In this document: piece by piece, positions 48,270 to 57,240 of the stretch
Layout of the letters: each line of letters starts with the position of its first letter
How positions within the stretch are numbered: the first letter of the stretch is position 1
The notes under the pieces: model-generated
The model's database searches: none
Seen by the model: the letters and a program-made list of their open reading frames with translations, nothing else
What the model was told of the DNA's origin: nothing
Program-made: the position numbers and the translations under genes
Assembly (NCBI RefSeq): GCF_004570385.1
Contig: NZ_SPQL01000003.1
Coordinates: 124,001-188,000 of the forward strand
Source of the DNA: Blastococcus sp. CT_GayMR19
GTDB taxonomy: Bacteria; Actinomycetota; Actinomycetes; Mycobacteriales; Geodermatophilaceae
DNA: 64,000 bases
Direction of reading: 5' to 3'

Positions 48270-51200
48270 GAGCGCGGCTGCGCTGGGCGGCGTCGCTCGT
48301 CACCGTGCTCCTGCTCGCCTTCGGGTCGTTGCTCGCCCTCGCCCCGCCTGCGTCTGCGGCGGACACGATCGTGCTGTCCGGACCGACGTCGGTCGAAGTG
48401 CCCGGGGATGTCACGGTGACAGCCACCACCAGCCGCCCCTGGTCCGTCGTCTTCACGATCAGTCCTGACATCGACCAAGCCCCCTCGTGCGAGTCGATCG
48501 ACCCGGACCCGAGCGACAGCAGCGGGGAGTCCAGCTGCTCGGTGACGTTCTCCCTCACGCGGCCAGGTGCGTACACGATCACCGGCGAGCTGGTGGATCA
48601 GGACGGTCTCGACTCGCACGACGTGACAGCGACGGCTCCGCCTCCGCCTCCACCTCCTCCGCCACCGCCTCCTCCTCCGCCAGCCGTCGTCATCACGTCC
48701 CCCGCCCCCGGGACCTCGTCGGTGGTGGGGACGGAAGTCACCGTCTCAGCGCGGGTGGACAACGCGACCGGGGACGGGATCTGGCGCATCGGAGTCCTGG
48801 GCCCCAACGGCGGTCTCCAGGTGCCCAAGATCATCCTGGAGGACACGTCCGGCGCGACGAGCGTCACGACGAGCTACCAGGGGACCAACGCCGGAACCGA
48901 CACGATCCTCGCTGTGTGGACCCCGCCGCCCAGCTCGTCCAGGGTCCCGTCGGACGTCGGGGCCCGGGTGACCCACGAGTGGACCTCCGAGCCGCCGGAC
49001 GTGTCCGTCGCACTGACGCCCGCCTCCGGCTCCTCGCTGGTGGGGACGACGCTCGGCGTGACCGTCACCGTGTCCGGAGGTGAGGGGCGCGGGGACCGCA
49101 GCCTGTCGCTGACCGTCGCCGGCGCGAACCCACGGACCTTGCAGACGTCGGGCGGGGGAGCGACCTTCACCGCGGAGTACATCGGAACGACACCGGGCAC
49201 GGACACCATCACCGCGACGGTGACCGACGGCGTCGGGTCGACCTCCGATTCTGCCACGCACACGTGGACCGGCCCGAGGGTGGAGATATCGGACCCGACC
49301 GGTGGCTCCGACCTGGGTGAGACGGCCTCGGTCAGCGTGAGACTGCCGGACGGGTCCCTCGGCGGCACCGTGGCCGTCGCCGTCGTCAGCGGTCCGCACG
49401 CCGGGCCCCTGGACGTCACGGACCAGGGCAGCGCCGGCTACACCGGCACCGCACCCGGCACGGACAGCATCCAGGCATCGCTGACCACCACGTCCGGGAC
49501 GTTCACCTCCCGGATCGTGACCAAGAGCTGGACCACGCCGGTCGTGACGCTGACCCAGGACGCGACGCAGTCGGCGCTCGGTGCCACGCACACCGTCAGG
49601 GCGGCGGTGTCGGGCGCGACCGACAGCGACATCAGCTTCGCGGTGAGCAGCACGAACGCCGGTGCGGCCGTGGAGGCCTCCGGAAGCCATCCGGCGTACA
49701 CCGGCTCCTACGCCGGTGCCGCGGCCGGCGAGGACGTCATCACCGCGACCGCCACGGTGTTCGGTCGTACGTACACCTCCAGCGGACTGCGCCACACCTG
49801 GGTCCGGCCGACCGTGACGGTGAACCAGGACCTCGAGACCTCCAGGCCTGGACAGTCCGTGCTGCTCACTGCCGCGGTGACCCCCGCCGGCACGTCGGGC
49901 ACCGTCACCTTCCGCGTCGAAGGGGTCGGCTCGCCGCTGACCCTGCTGGACGACGGCAGCGACGGCAGCTACACGGCGTCCTACTCCCGCGACGACGAGG
50001 GCACCGACACGATCACGGCGACGTTCTCGTCCGGGAACGCCGACTTCCGGTCCGACCCCATCTCGCACCGCTGGGACGACGAGTCGGTCCCCGCTGCCGT
50101 CCTTTCGCCGGCCGGCGCCACCAACTGCATCGGGACCTCCTTCACGCCGACGGTGACCCTGATCGACGGCGATGACCCGCTGGCGGGGGTCGCGGTGCAG
50201 GTCACGGTCACCATGGCCGGCGCGGCGGACCAGGTGCTGACGGCGACGACCGATGTCGACGGCCGCGCCACCGTCTCCTACGCCGCTGCCGCGCCGGGTA
50301 CCGACTCCCTCGTCGCGAGGGCCGAGGTCGATTCCGAGACGGTGACCTCCGCATCGCTGACTCACGAATGGCAGGCCTGCGAACTCGTCGTCTCGGTGGC
50401 GCCTGCCGGCACGACCAGCCTGGTGGGCAGCTCCTTCACACCGACCGTCAGCGTGCGGGACGCGACCGGCGGCCCCGTGGCGGACGCGACCGTCGACATG
50501 ACCATCACGATGGTTGAGCAGGCCGACCAGCCGGTTGTCAGCGTGAGCCTGACGACCAATGCCGACGGGCTGGCCTCGACGACCTACGACCGTCCGGTGG
50601 AGGGCACCGACCGGATCGACGCGGTGGTCACGTCCGGGGAGCGGACCGGGCGCGCGACCATCGACCACTTCTGGCGCGTCCAGGAGGACCTTCGGGTGGC
50701 GCTCGGTCCCGCCGGCACGGCGAGTCCGGCCGGCAGTGACTTCACCGCGACGGCACTCGTCACCGACGGGGAGGTCCCCGTGCCGGAGGCGCGGGTGGCG
50801 TTCCGCGCAACCCTGACCGGTCAGGACGGCGACCCGCAGGAGGACATCACCCTGGAGGCGGTGACCGACGAGGACGGGCAGGCGTCCTTCACCTTCACCA
50901 GGCCGGTCGCCGGGACCGACACGATTCTGGCGGAGGCGACCGCCGGCGACCGGAGCGGCCGGGCGTCCGTCGTCCATCAGTGGAACCTCGTCCCCGGACT
51001 GACCTTCACGCTCGAGCCCCCGGGGACGGCGAGTCTGCTGGACGAGGAGTTCACGGCGGTCGCCACGGTCCTGCTCGACGGCTCGCCTCTCGCTGGTGCG
51101 GACGTGGCCTTCGTCGCGACGCAACCGGGTCAGGGCGACCGGTCGGGGACGGCACGGACGGGCGAGGACGGGCGGGCCGGCTTCACCTACACGCGGGACA

Positions 51201-51691
51201 GCGTCGGGACGGATCTGGTGACGGCGTCCGTGCTGCTGGCCGACGGTCGCCGGGGTGAGGCCTCCATGACCCACCTGTGGCGCGGCGAGGACGAGGTGGC
51301 ACCTCCGCCGGCCGAGCCGCCGAGCGTCGAGGCGCGGGGCGTGATCGTGCCCGCAGGACTCGCCTCGGTGGTCGGCACCGGCTGTCCACGGCTCACTCGA
51401 GTGCTGCTGTTCGTGAACGGGGAGCAGGTCGCGACCACCCAGGCGGGGCGGGACGGCACGTACCGGACGGACGTGCGTCTCCCGGCGGGACTGACCGTCG
51501 GTCAGTACCCCCTCGAAGCCCGGTGCGAGCCGGTGACGGCGACGAACGAGATCGCCGTCGTCGCGCCGGCGTCGACCAGCGGTACGGCGGGCGCGCAGGC
51601 GACCACCGCCGTCGCGACGTTCAGCTTCTTCGTCCTGCTCGGTGGCCAGCTGGTCAAGGGGGCGGGCGGCTACTCCGCCGGGGGCGGCTGA
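48266..51691 (+). CDS. 1141-aa surface protein with about ten Ig-like repeats
   Basis: A Sec signal peptide ends near residue 32 (LLALAPPASA). After one domain comes a 15-residue proline run (about 125-139) and then around ten Ig-like domains of 85-100 residues. Many end with a GTDTI-type strand and a His-x-Trp (THEW, THTW, RHTW) and begin with a TSLVGSSFT-like strand. The end is a hydrophobic segment (TAVATFSFFVLLGGQLVKG). It is likely an extended wall or membrane-anchored filament, perhaps an adhesin or a docking scaffold. It is co-transcribed with the eCIS ATPase. Confidence 0.78.
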   Translation: MRARLRWAASLVTVLLLAFGSLLALAPPASAADTIVLSGPTSVEVPGDVTVTATTSRPWSVVFTISPDIDQAPSCESIDPDPSDSSGESSCSVTFSLTRPGAYTITGELVDQDGLDSHDVTATAPPPPPPPPPPPPPPPAVVITSPAPGTSSVVGTEVTVSARVDNATGDGIWRIGVLGPNGGLQVPKIILEDTSGATSVTTSYQGTNAGTDTILAVWTPPPSSSRVPSDVGARVTHEWTSEPPDVSVALTPASGSSLVGTTLGVTVTVSGGEGRGDRSLSLTVAGANPRTLQTSGGGATFTAEYIGTTPGTDTITATVTDGVGSTSDSATHTWTGPRVEISDPTGGSDLGETASVSVRLPDGSLGGTVAVAVVSGPHAGPLDVTDQGSAGYTGTAPGTDSIQASLTTTSGTFTSRIVTKSWTTPVVTLTQDATQSALGATHTVRAAVSGATDSDISFAVSSTNAGAAVEASGSHPAYTGSYAGAAAGEDVITATATVFGRTYTSSGLRHTWVRPTVTVNQDLETSRPGQSVLLTAAVTPAGTSGTVTFRVEGVGSPLTLLDDGSDGSYTASYSRDDEGTDTITATFSSGNADFRSDPISHRWDDESVPAAVLSPAGATNCIGTSFTPTVTLIDGDDPLAGVAVQVTVTMAGAADQVLTATTDVDGRATVSYAAAAPGTDSLVARAEVDSETVTSASLTHEWQACELVVSVAPAGTTSLVGSSFTPTVSVRDATGGPVADATVDMTITMVEQADQPVVSVSLTTNADGLASTTYDRPVEGTDRIDAVVTSGERTGRATIDHFWRVQEDLRVALGPAGTASPAGSDFTATALVTDGEVPVPEARVAFRATLTGQDGDPQEDITLEAVTDEDGQASFTFTRPVAGTDTILAEATAGDRSGRASVVHQWNLVPGLTFTLEPPGTASLLDEEFTAVATVLLDGSPLAGADVAFVATQPGQGDRSGTARTGEDGRAGFTYTRDSVGTDLVTASVLLADGRRGEASMTHLWRGEDEVAPPPAEPPSVEARGVIVPAGLASVVGTGCPRLTRVLLFVNGEQVATTQAGRDGTYRTDVRLPAGLTVGQYPLEARCEPVTATNEIAVVAPASTSGTAGAQATTAVATFSFFVLLGGQLVKGAGGYSAGGG

Positions 51692-51804
51692 GCCGGCTGC
51701 CCGATGGGGCACGCCGCGGTGCGCGCAAGTCCGCGCCGCGGCGCACGCCGTCGATCGGCGCATTCGGGACCCTTGACGAGTCCCACGCGCGGGAGGAACG
51801 AGTG

Positions 51805-52473
51805 ATGCCCGAATACCGCCACGACCAGGACCGCGACGAACAGGTTCACGCCACCCAGCGGCTCCGAGCGGACGGGAGACCGTCTCCGCAGGCGATGCTG
51901 GCGGCCGCCTCGGGGCGCACCGACGTCCTCTCCGGCTCCACCGTGCTCGCGCTCCAGCGCACCGCGGGGAACGCGGGCGTCGGCGCCATGCTGGAGGAGG
52001 AGCGCTCCCCGGTGCACGACGTCGTGGGCTCCGGCGGCGGGTCGCCCCTCCCGACCGACGTGCGCACCGACATGGAGACCCGGCTGGGGGCCGACTTCGG
52101 CGACGTGCGGGTGCACACCGACGACAAGGCGCACGACTCCGCCCGGGCGGTGCACGCGCAGGCCTACACGGTCGGCTCGGACGTCGTGTTCCAGCGAGGC
52201 GGTTACGACCCGTCCAGCACGGCCGGACGGACGACGCTGGCGCACGAGCTGACGCACGTCGTGCAGCAACGCAGCGGCCCCGTGGACGGGACGCCGGCGG
52301 CGGGCGGCATCCGCGTCAGCGACCCGTCGGACCGGTTCGAGCGCGAGGCCTCGGCGAACGCGGAGCGCGCCATGTCCGACACCGCGGAGGCGCCCGCGCC
52401 GGTCTCTGCCAGCCCGATCGGGGTGCAGCGCCAGGAGGAGGGGGAAGAGGAAGAGGAGTCCCCGCCCGCCTGA
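51805..52473 (+). CDS. DUF4157 (eCIS core) protein with HExxH motif
   Basis: A 222-aa protein of the eCIS-associated DUF4157 family. An N-terminal VLALQRTAGNAGVGAML motif (about 47-63) precedes the DUF4157 core (75-155): METRLGADFGDVRVHTDDKAHDSARAV (cited in part), FQRGGYDP, and the zincin-like HELTH at 147-151 followed by VVQQRSG. The tail is Glu-rich (EEGEEEEE). DUF4157 is a marker of eCIS loci and is often found at the N-terminus of effectors; here it stands alone, perhaps as a loading adaptor or protease. ATG at 51805 has GGGAGGA seven bases upstream. Confidence 0.9.
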   Translation: MPEYRHDQDRDEQVHATQRLRADGRPSPQAMLAAASGRTDVLSGSTVLALQRTAGNAGVGAMLEEERSPVHDVVGSGGGSPLPTDVRTDMETRLGADFGDVRVHTDDKAHDSARAVHAQAYTVGSDVVFQRGGYDPSSTAGRTTLAHELTHVVQQRSGPVDGTPAAGGIRVSDPSDRFEREASANAERAMSDTAEAPAPVSASPIGVQRQEEGEEEEESPPA

Positions 52474-52550
52474 TCCTGCGAGTCACTGTCCTCCGACGTA
52501 GGGAGATCCCTCCGGGCAGCTCTGAGCGCAGTCGATGGAGAGGCCAGGCC

Positions 52551-53138
52551 ATGTCCCGACGGGCCACGGATCCTCCACGGTTTCCTGTCACCGACTCGGC
52601 CGTCCCGCGTGCGTTGCTAGCGGCTCGACGACCGTGGCACATCGCACTTCTCGCCGCGATCGCCGTCGGCCTGCTGACCGCGTGCGGCTCGTCTCCGAGC
52701 CCCCAGCCCCTTCCCGACCCGGTTGCAGTGGCCTCGGACAACGCGGCGCCAGAGGCCTCACCGGAGGCGACGCTCCCGGAAGCGACGCTCGCGGAGGCAT
52801 CGACCGAGTTCGAGCCTCCGCCCGCGCCCGCTGTCCCGGAGGAAGCGCCGTCCACGGTGGTCAGCGGCCACACCTACGACTGGAACGGCGATCCCTTGGA
52901 AGGGGTGCTGCTGCAGTTCTACATCATTCCTCGGGGATACGGAGACGTGTACCAGATCTACAGCGGCCCCGACGGGGGCTATGGCTTCGAACTTCCGGAG
53001 GGCGTCTACAACGTTCTCGCTACCTATTACTTCTCCGACGATCCGGGGGACTACGCGGATCTCGTGACGGAGTCCGGAGAGATCAACGTGCCCATCACCG
53101 GGCCGCCGGGACTGATCATCGACTGGTATCTCCCCTGA
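52551..53138 (+). CDS. Lipoprotein with carboxypeptidase-regulatory-like domain
   Basis: A 195-aa putative lipoprotein. The hydrophobic segment LLAAIAVGLLTAC ends in a lipobox Cys near residue 45; the N-terminal part before it is long and basic. A Pro/Glu/Ala-rich spacer follows, then a ~85-residue beta-sandwich (VSGHTYDWNGDPLEGVLLQF, GGYGFELPEGVYNVLATYYF) of the CarboxypepD-regulatory/CNA-B type. Function unknown. It is convergent with the effector gene (63-bp gap). Codon use is slightly less GC-rich than neighbours in the second half. Confidence 0.65.
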   Translation: MSRRATDPPRFPVTDSAVPRALLAARRPWHIALLAAIAVGLLTACGSSPSPQPLPDPVAVASDNAAPEASPEATLPEATLAEASTEFEPPPAPAVPEEAPSTVVSGHTYDWNGDPLEGVLLQFYIIPRGYGDVYQIYSGPDGGYGFELPEGVYNVLATYYFSDDPGDYADLVTESGEINVPITGPPGLIIDWYLP

Positions 53139-53201
53139 GCGGTGGCGTCCGGGTCGTGACGTCGACTGGACCTGAGCGGCGGGTGCGTCAGCGTTCGCGA
53201 C

Positions 53202-56200
53202 TCACCTCCGCATCATCGTGCCGTTGGGCAGGAACACCCTCGCCATCTCGGTGTCGCTGACGACCAGCACGACTTGCTTCGTGCTGGCCTGCTGAACGAA
53301 GAAGTCCTGGCAGGTACTACACATCGGCCGCGTGACCCCGACGGCTCGCGCCTCGACCCGCGTGAAGACCTGCCGCTCGGCGTGGGACGTGGCGTACTGC
53401 TCCTCGACACCCTGATCGAGTCCGCCCAATCCGGCAGGTTCGACGAACCCCCCGACGGCCGGCTTCTGCGCGCGGGCTTCTTTGGGGATCTGACTCGGAT
53501 CGTCGGTGGGGCCGAAATGGAGGATGTCCTCGCTTTCGGGATTTTCCGCCGACATCGGTACGAGTGGCGCCGGAACGCCTCGCCTCTTGCCCTGCTCGAA
53601 CAGTCCCGTCATCGTGCCGTGGCGCTGACCCGCTGCCACATCGGCGAGGTTCGCATCGTGCGCGGACAGTGGATGCACGTCGTCGCGCCTTGTTCGTCCC
53701 TGGGTGCCCCATCCGCTCAGGGACGTCACGCCGCCACCGCACGCCACCGTCTTGTCCAAAAGGGTGTTGCCTTTGGAGATCTGGCCACGCTCCACCAAGC
53801 TGTAGAAGAGGCGCTGCTGCTCGCCGGTGGCCCTCCGCAGTTCCGCCCGCGACACCATTACGAGAGTTGCGATGTCGGAATCCGTCCACCCTGCCAATTC
53901 GGCCTGCTGACCGGTCGCCGTGACGGGGGCGGCTGCACCATCGCCGTCCTGCCGCTGCAGAGTGACGGTCCACTTGGTTACGGAAGGTCCCGCGACGCGC
54001 GGGCTGTTGGCGCCCTCGAGATGGACGACGTCCTTCTCCGCCGAGTGCCGATCGATGACGACGCCGAGCGACTTGACGCGGTTCTCCCGCTTCAGCTGCG
54101 GCAGACGCTTGCGGACCTCCGCCAACGAGTTCTGCGGGTTCGTTAGTAGTTGCTGGCCCGCTTGCATGGCCGCCTGGAGTGCCGCGCTCCGCTCGGCGGG
54201 GCTCCGCTTGTCCTGCTTCTTCAAGCCGAGCTTCTCCTTGGCGCCCTCCACCTTGCCCTTCACGTAACCCTTGGCTGCTTCGTACTTCTTCTTCACGTAG
54301 GCCTTGCCGGCTTCGTACTTCTTCTTGACGTAGCCCTTGACCGCTTCGTACTTCTTCTTCCCGTAGGCCAGGGCCTTCGTCGCCAGCTTGATGAGCGGCC
54401 GGGCCATCTTGAGCCCCTTGTCGACCACCCAGTCGACAGCCTTGCCGACGTACCCCTGGGCCTTCTCGAAGATCGCCTTGACCTTCTCGGAGATCCCACC
54501 CAGCCCCAGCAGCCCGGCCAGGAAACTGATCACGAGGGGGACGGCCCTCGAGAGCGCGGCCTCGATCTTCGCGGGGACGCCACCCATACCGCCGCGGGCG
54601 ATGTCCATGACGGCGTCGATGATCGTGCCGATGAACTCGCCCATCTCCTGGCCGCGCTCCATGATCCACTGCACGACGCTGATGAGCGCTTGGACGATCT
54701 TGATGAGAGCGCCGGCGGGGTTCAGCATGCCGAGCACCCAGGTGATGCCGGCCTTCACGACCTTCTCGATGACGAAGGACTTGATCTGGCCGAAGATCAT
54801 CTCCTTGACGTCGCCGACCTTCTCCTTGATCCAGTCCCAGATCCCCGCGATGCCCTTCGTGGCGAGGACGACGAAGATCTCGATCTTGGACTCGACGACG
54901 TCGATGACCTTGGCGACCAAAGGCATCTTCGCCAGGATCCGCCCCTTGATGTTGCTCCAGGTGAGGCCGAGCAACTGGGCGAGCATCTTGACGATGCCCA
55001 TCAGGTCGAACTTCTCCGGCAGCTGGATCCCGGCGTTGGCGAGCTGACCGAACAACCACCCCTGGAGCCCCTTCTTCAGGTGCTCGAGGATGTTGCTCGC
55101 GAAGTTCATGAAGCCCTGCTTCACGGCGCTCATGAAGTTCGAGATGAACGTCACGGGGGCTGCGACGATCGCCTTGAAGGCCGCGGCTGCCTTGGACAGC
55201 ACGCCCAGGAACAGGTCCTTCAGTTTCAGGATCGCCCCGATGGACTCGCCGACGGCGTTCTTGGCCTTGTCGACGAGTCCCTCGTTCTTCGCCTGCTCGG
55301 CCTTGATCTCCTCGTCGACGGCGTTGCGGGCCTCCACGTACTTCTGGGCGAGGTCCTCGACGAGTGACTCCTGCTTCTCGTCGACGTCCGACTCGAGCTG
55401 GTCGAACTTCCCGGATACCTCGGTGGCCGTGGCCTCCGCGATCTTCTGCAGATCCTTGGGCTGGGAGGCGACATAGGCCTTGATCTCCCGCCGCCCGGCG
55501 GCGATCTTCTCTTTGGCCGCGTCCAGTTCACCGCCGATGAGGTCCGCGACGCCGGAGATGACGGCGGACATCTTCTCCTCGTACAGCGCCTTGGCGCGGA
55601 CGAAGATGTCGTTGGCCTCCTTGGGGACGCTCATGAACAGGTCGCCGGTCCACCGCGCCCATCCCGCCGGCCCGGAGTAGCGCGCGTCCTTGTACTTCTC
55701 CATGTCCGCCTTGTGCTTGGCGGTGAAGGCGGCGCGCGCCTCGGCCTCACCCTTCTCGAACATGCCGCTGACCTTGGTGTCGAGACCCTTCAGGATGGCC
55801 TCGACCTCGCCCTTGACCCGGTCGTAGATCTTGTTGATGTCACCCGAGATCCGCTTGCGCTCGGTCTCCTCCCGCGCCTTGGCGGTGTTCTTCTGGGTGC
55901 CCACCTGGCCGCCGGCCCGGCCCTTCGCCGCGACCATCGCGCCCACCGCGGCCTTGGCGTCGGTGCCGGCGCCCGCCTGGGCCTGCTGGAGCGCCTGGCC
56001 CTCCTTCTGGCGGATCTGTCCCGGCGCTTCGGCCGCGTGCGCCTGGGCCTCCTGTTTCGCGGCCAGGGCCTGTTGCATCTGCGGCTCGTTCGACGCCGCC
56101 AGATCCTTGTCGGAGACGTCCGCCTCGGCCATGGACGACGAGACGCCACAGGGTCCGGCGCGGAGATCTGTCTGCCCGGCCGGCGCCTTGCCCGGCATCG

Positions 56201-56990
56201 CCTTGGCGCCGTCGACCGCCGGCACCTTCGCCGGGGGCTGCGGCGGCAGGGGAGTGACAGCCTTCTCCTTGGCGGCCGACGGGTCCGGCGGCTGCGCGGT
56301 CTTCTCGGCGATGTCCCCGGCGGAGGCCTGCTTGCCCGCCGTGACCTTCCCCATGACCTCGCCCTTGACCGCATCGGCCTTCCCCGAGGTCGCGAACTTG
56401 TCCGCCTCGTCCAGGTTCTGCGGGGCGGACTTGGCGATCGCCGTCTTCACCGCCGCCATGAACGCGGCCTTGTCGAAGCCTTTGGGCTTCGCGGCGGCCA
56501 TGGTGTCGGCCTGAGCCGCCTTGGCCTGGCTCGCCTTGTCGTCGGCGGGCGGCTCGGCGGCCTTGCGCGCCTGGTCGGCCTCGGCGGCGCCGGTCGGGTG
56601 CTTCTTGGCGGAGGAGGCGGCCCCCTTGATCTGGCCCTCGACCGCGGCGAATCGGGGATCGGCCTTCGGGTCGGCCGCCACGGGAGCCACCGGCGGCGCA
56701 GGACAGGCTCCGCCGCCGTCCACGAGTCGTTGGAGGCCCTGCGTGCGGTTGCCCGGCCCTCCGCGGGGCAGCGTCGTCCGCGATGCCGGCGCACGGAGGC
56801 CCGATGCACCTCGGGAGACGAGTCTCGCCACCGCGGCGTTGCCGGCCTGGCTCTGCAGACGCATGACGGCGAGGGGACCCAGAGACCGGTCGGCAGGCGG
56901 CCGTTGGGCGCCGTCGGCATCCGTCCGCCGGGCGCTCGCCGCCGGAGCTGCGCGTCCGTTGCCTTCCGGCGCGCGCGCGACGTCCCTCAT
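53202..56990 (-). CDS. Large eCIS-associated effector with C-terminal deaminase-like toxin domain
   Basis: A 1262-aa protein without signal peptide. MRLQSQAGNAAVARLV (43-58) is the N-terminal motif shared with eCIS cargo and DUF4157 proteins. An Ala/Lys/Gln-rich coiled region (100-620) leads to amphipathic helical segments (about 660-860; WLFGQLANAGIQLPEKFDL) typical of large eCIS-linked proteins. KKYEAVKGYVK repeats (879-911) precede a C-terminal domain of ~250 residues with HAE at 1203-1205 and PMCSTC at 1222-1227, the zinc and proton-shuttle motifs of the cytidine-deaminase superfamily, as in bacterial deaminase toxins. Target (DNA, RNA, nucleotide) is unknown. ATG at 56990 is preferred over the in-frame ATG at 57128. 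No immunity gene is obvious. Confidence 0.8.
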   Translation of the reverse strand: MRDVARAPEGNGRAAPAASARRTDADGAQRPPADRSLGPLAVMRLQSQAGNAAVARLVSRGASGLRAPASRTTLPRGGPGNRTQGLQRLVDGGGACPAPPVAPVAADPKADPRFAAVEGQIKGAASSAKKHPTGAAEADQARKAAEPPADDKASQAKAAQADTMAAAKPKGFDKAAFMAAVKTAIAKSAPQNLDEADKFATSGKADAVKGEVMGKVTAGKQASAGDIAEKTAQPPDPSAAKEKAVTPLPPQPPAKVPAVDGAKAMPGKAPAGQTDLRAGPCGVSSSMAEADVSDKDLAASNEPQMQQALAAKQEAQAHAAEAPGQIRQKEGQALQQAQAGAGTDAKAAVGAMVAAKGRAGGQVGTQKNTAKAREETERKRISGDINKIYDRVKGEVEAILKGLDTKVSGMFEKGEAEARAAFTAKHKADMEKYKDARYSGPAGWARWTGDLFMSVPKEANDIFVRAKALYEEKMSAVISGVADLIGGELDAAKEKIAAGRREIKAYVASQPKDLQKIAEATATEVSGKFDQLESDVDEKQESLVEDLAQKYVEARNAVDEEIKAEQAKNEGLVDKAKNAVGESIGAILKLKDLFLGVLSKAAAAFKAIVAAPVTFISNFMSAVKQGFMNFASNILEHLKKGLQGWLFGQLANAGIQLPEKFDLMGIVKMLAQLLGLTWSNIKGRILAKMPLVAKVIDVVESKIEIFVVLATKGIAGIWDWIKEKVGDVKEMIFGQIKSFVIEKVVKAGITWVLGMLNPAGALIKIVQALISVVQWIMERGQEMGEFIGTIIDAVMDIARGGMGGVPAKIEAALSRAVPLVISFLAGLLGLGGISEKVKAIFEKAQGYVGKAVDWVVDKGLKMARPLIKLATKALAYGKKKYEAVKGYVKKKYEAGKAYVKKKYEAAKGYVKGKVEGAKEKLGLKKQDKRSPAERSAALQAAMQAGQQLLTNPQNSLAEVRKRLPQLKRENRVKSLGVVIDRHSAEKDVVHLEGANSPRVAGPSVTKWTVTLQRQDGDGAAAPVTATGQQAELAGWTDSDIATLVMVSRAELRRATGEQQRLFYSLVERGQISKGNTLLDKTVACGGGVTSLSGWGTQGRTRRDDVHPLSAHDANLADVAAGQRHGTMTGLFEQGKRRGVPAPLVPMSAENPESEDILHFGPTDDPSQIPKEARAQKPAVGGFVEPAGLGGLDQGVEEQYATSHAERQVFTRVEARAVGVTRPMCSTCQDFFVQQASTKQVVLVVSDTEMARVFLPNGTMMRR
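54258..54369 (-). repeat. 33-bp tandem repeats inside the effector gene
   Basis: Three consecutive 33-bp units (54258-54290, 54291-54323, 54324-54356) and a partial fourth encode an 11-residue KKYEAxKxYVK helix repeat, an amphipathic and strongly basic stretch just before the toxin domain. Confidence 0.85.
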
Positions 56991-57240
56991 GGCTCCGCCC
57001 CATCGGTGGGAGCCCTGTGGGCAGCACGGCCCCGGTGCGGGCCGGCGCTCGCACCGCCGGCCGTCCGACGTCCGCCGACCATGGTCCGAGGATGGCCGAT
57101 CCGGGTGCGCCAGGGCCTTGGCTGGCACGCATCGCTCAGGGCACCAAGCAGTGCCCCAAAGTGCAATTGCAGGTCCTAGTCGCCACCGCGTCGGAAATCG
57201 TGCACAGGCCGGTTCGGGCAGTCCGGGCGGAATCGGTGAG

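Noticed and set aside
52551-53138. Lipoprotein gene as an immunity protein for the deaminase effector
   Set aside because: It is on the opposite strand, exported, and has a generic carboxypeptidase-regulatory-like domain; a deaminase immunity protein would be expected in the cytoplasm.
54258-54369. CRISPR-like array
   Set aside because: The units are directly adjacent without spacers and translate in frame as an 11-residue repeat inside the effector gene.
18332-56990. Prophage or type VI secretion interpretation of the contractile genes
   Set aside because: There is no capsid, terminase, portal, integrase or holin, and no TssJ/L/M membrane complex. The AAA+ ATPase, DUF4255, LysM adaptor and DUF4157 are eCIS markers.
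57138-57155. GGGCAC/GTGCCC hairpin in the gap upstream of the effector gene
   Set aside because: A 6-bp stem in very GC-rich sequence is expected by chance; no T-tract and no consistent gene end.
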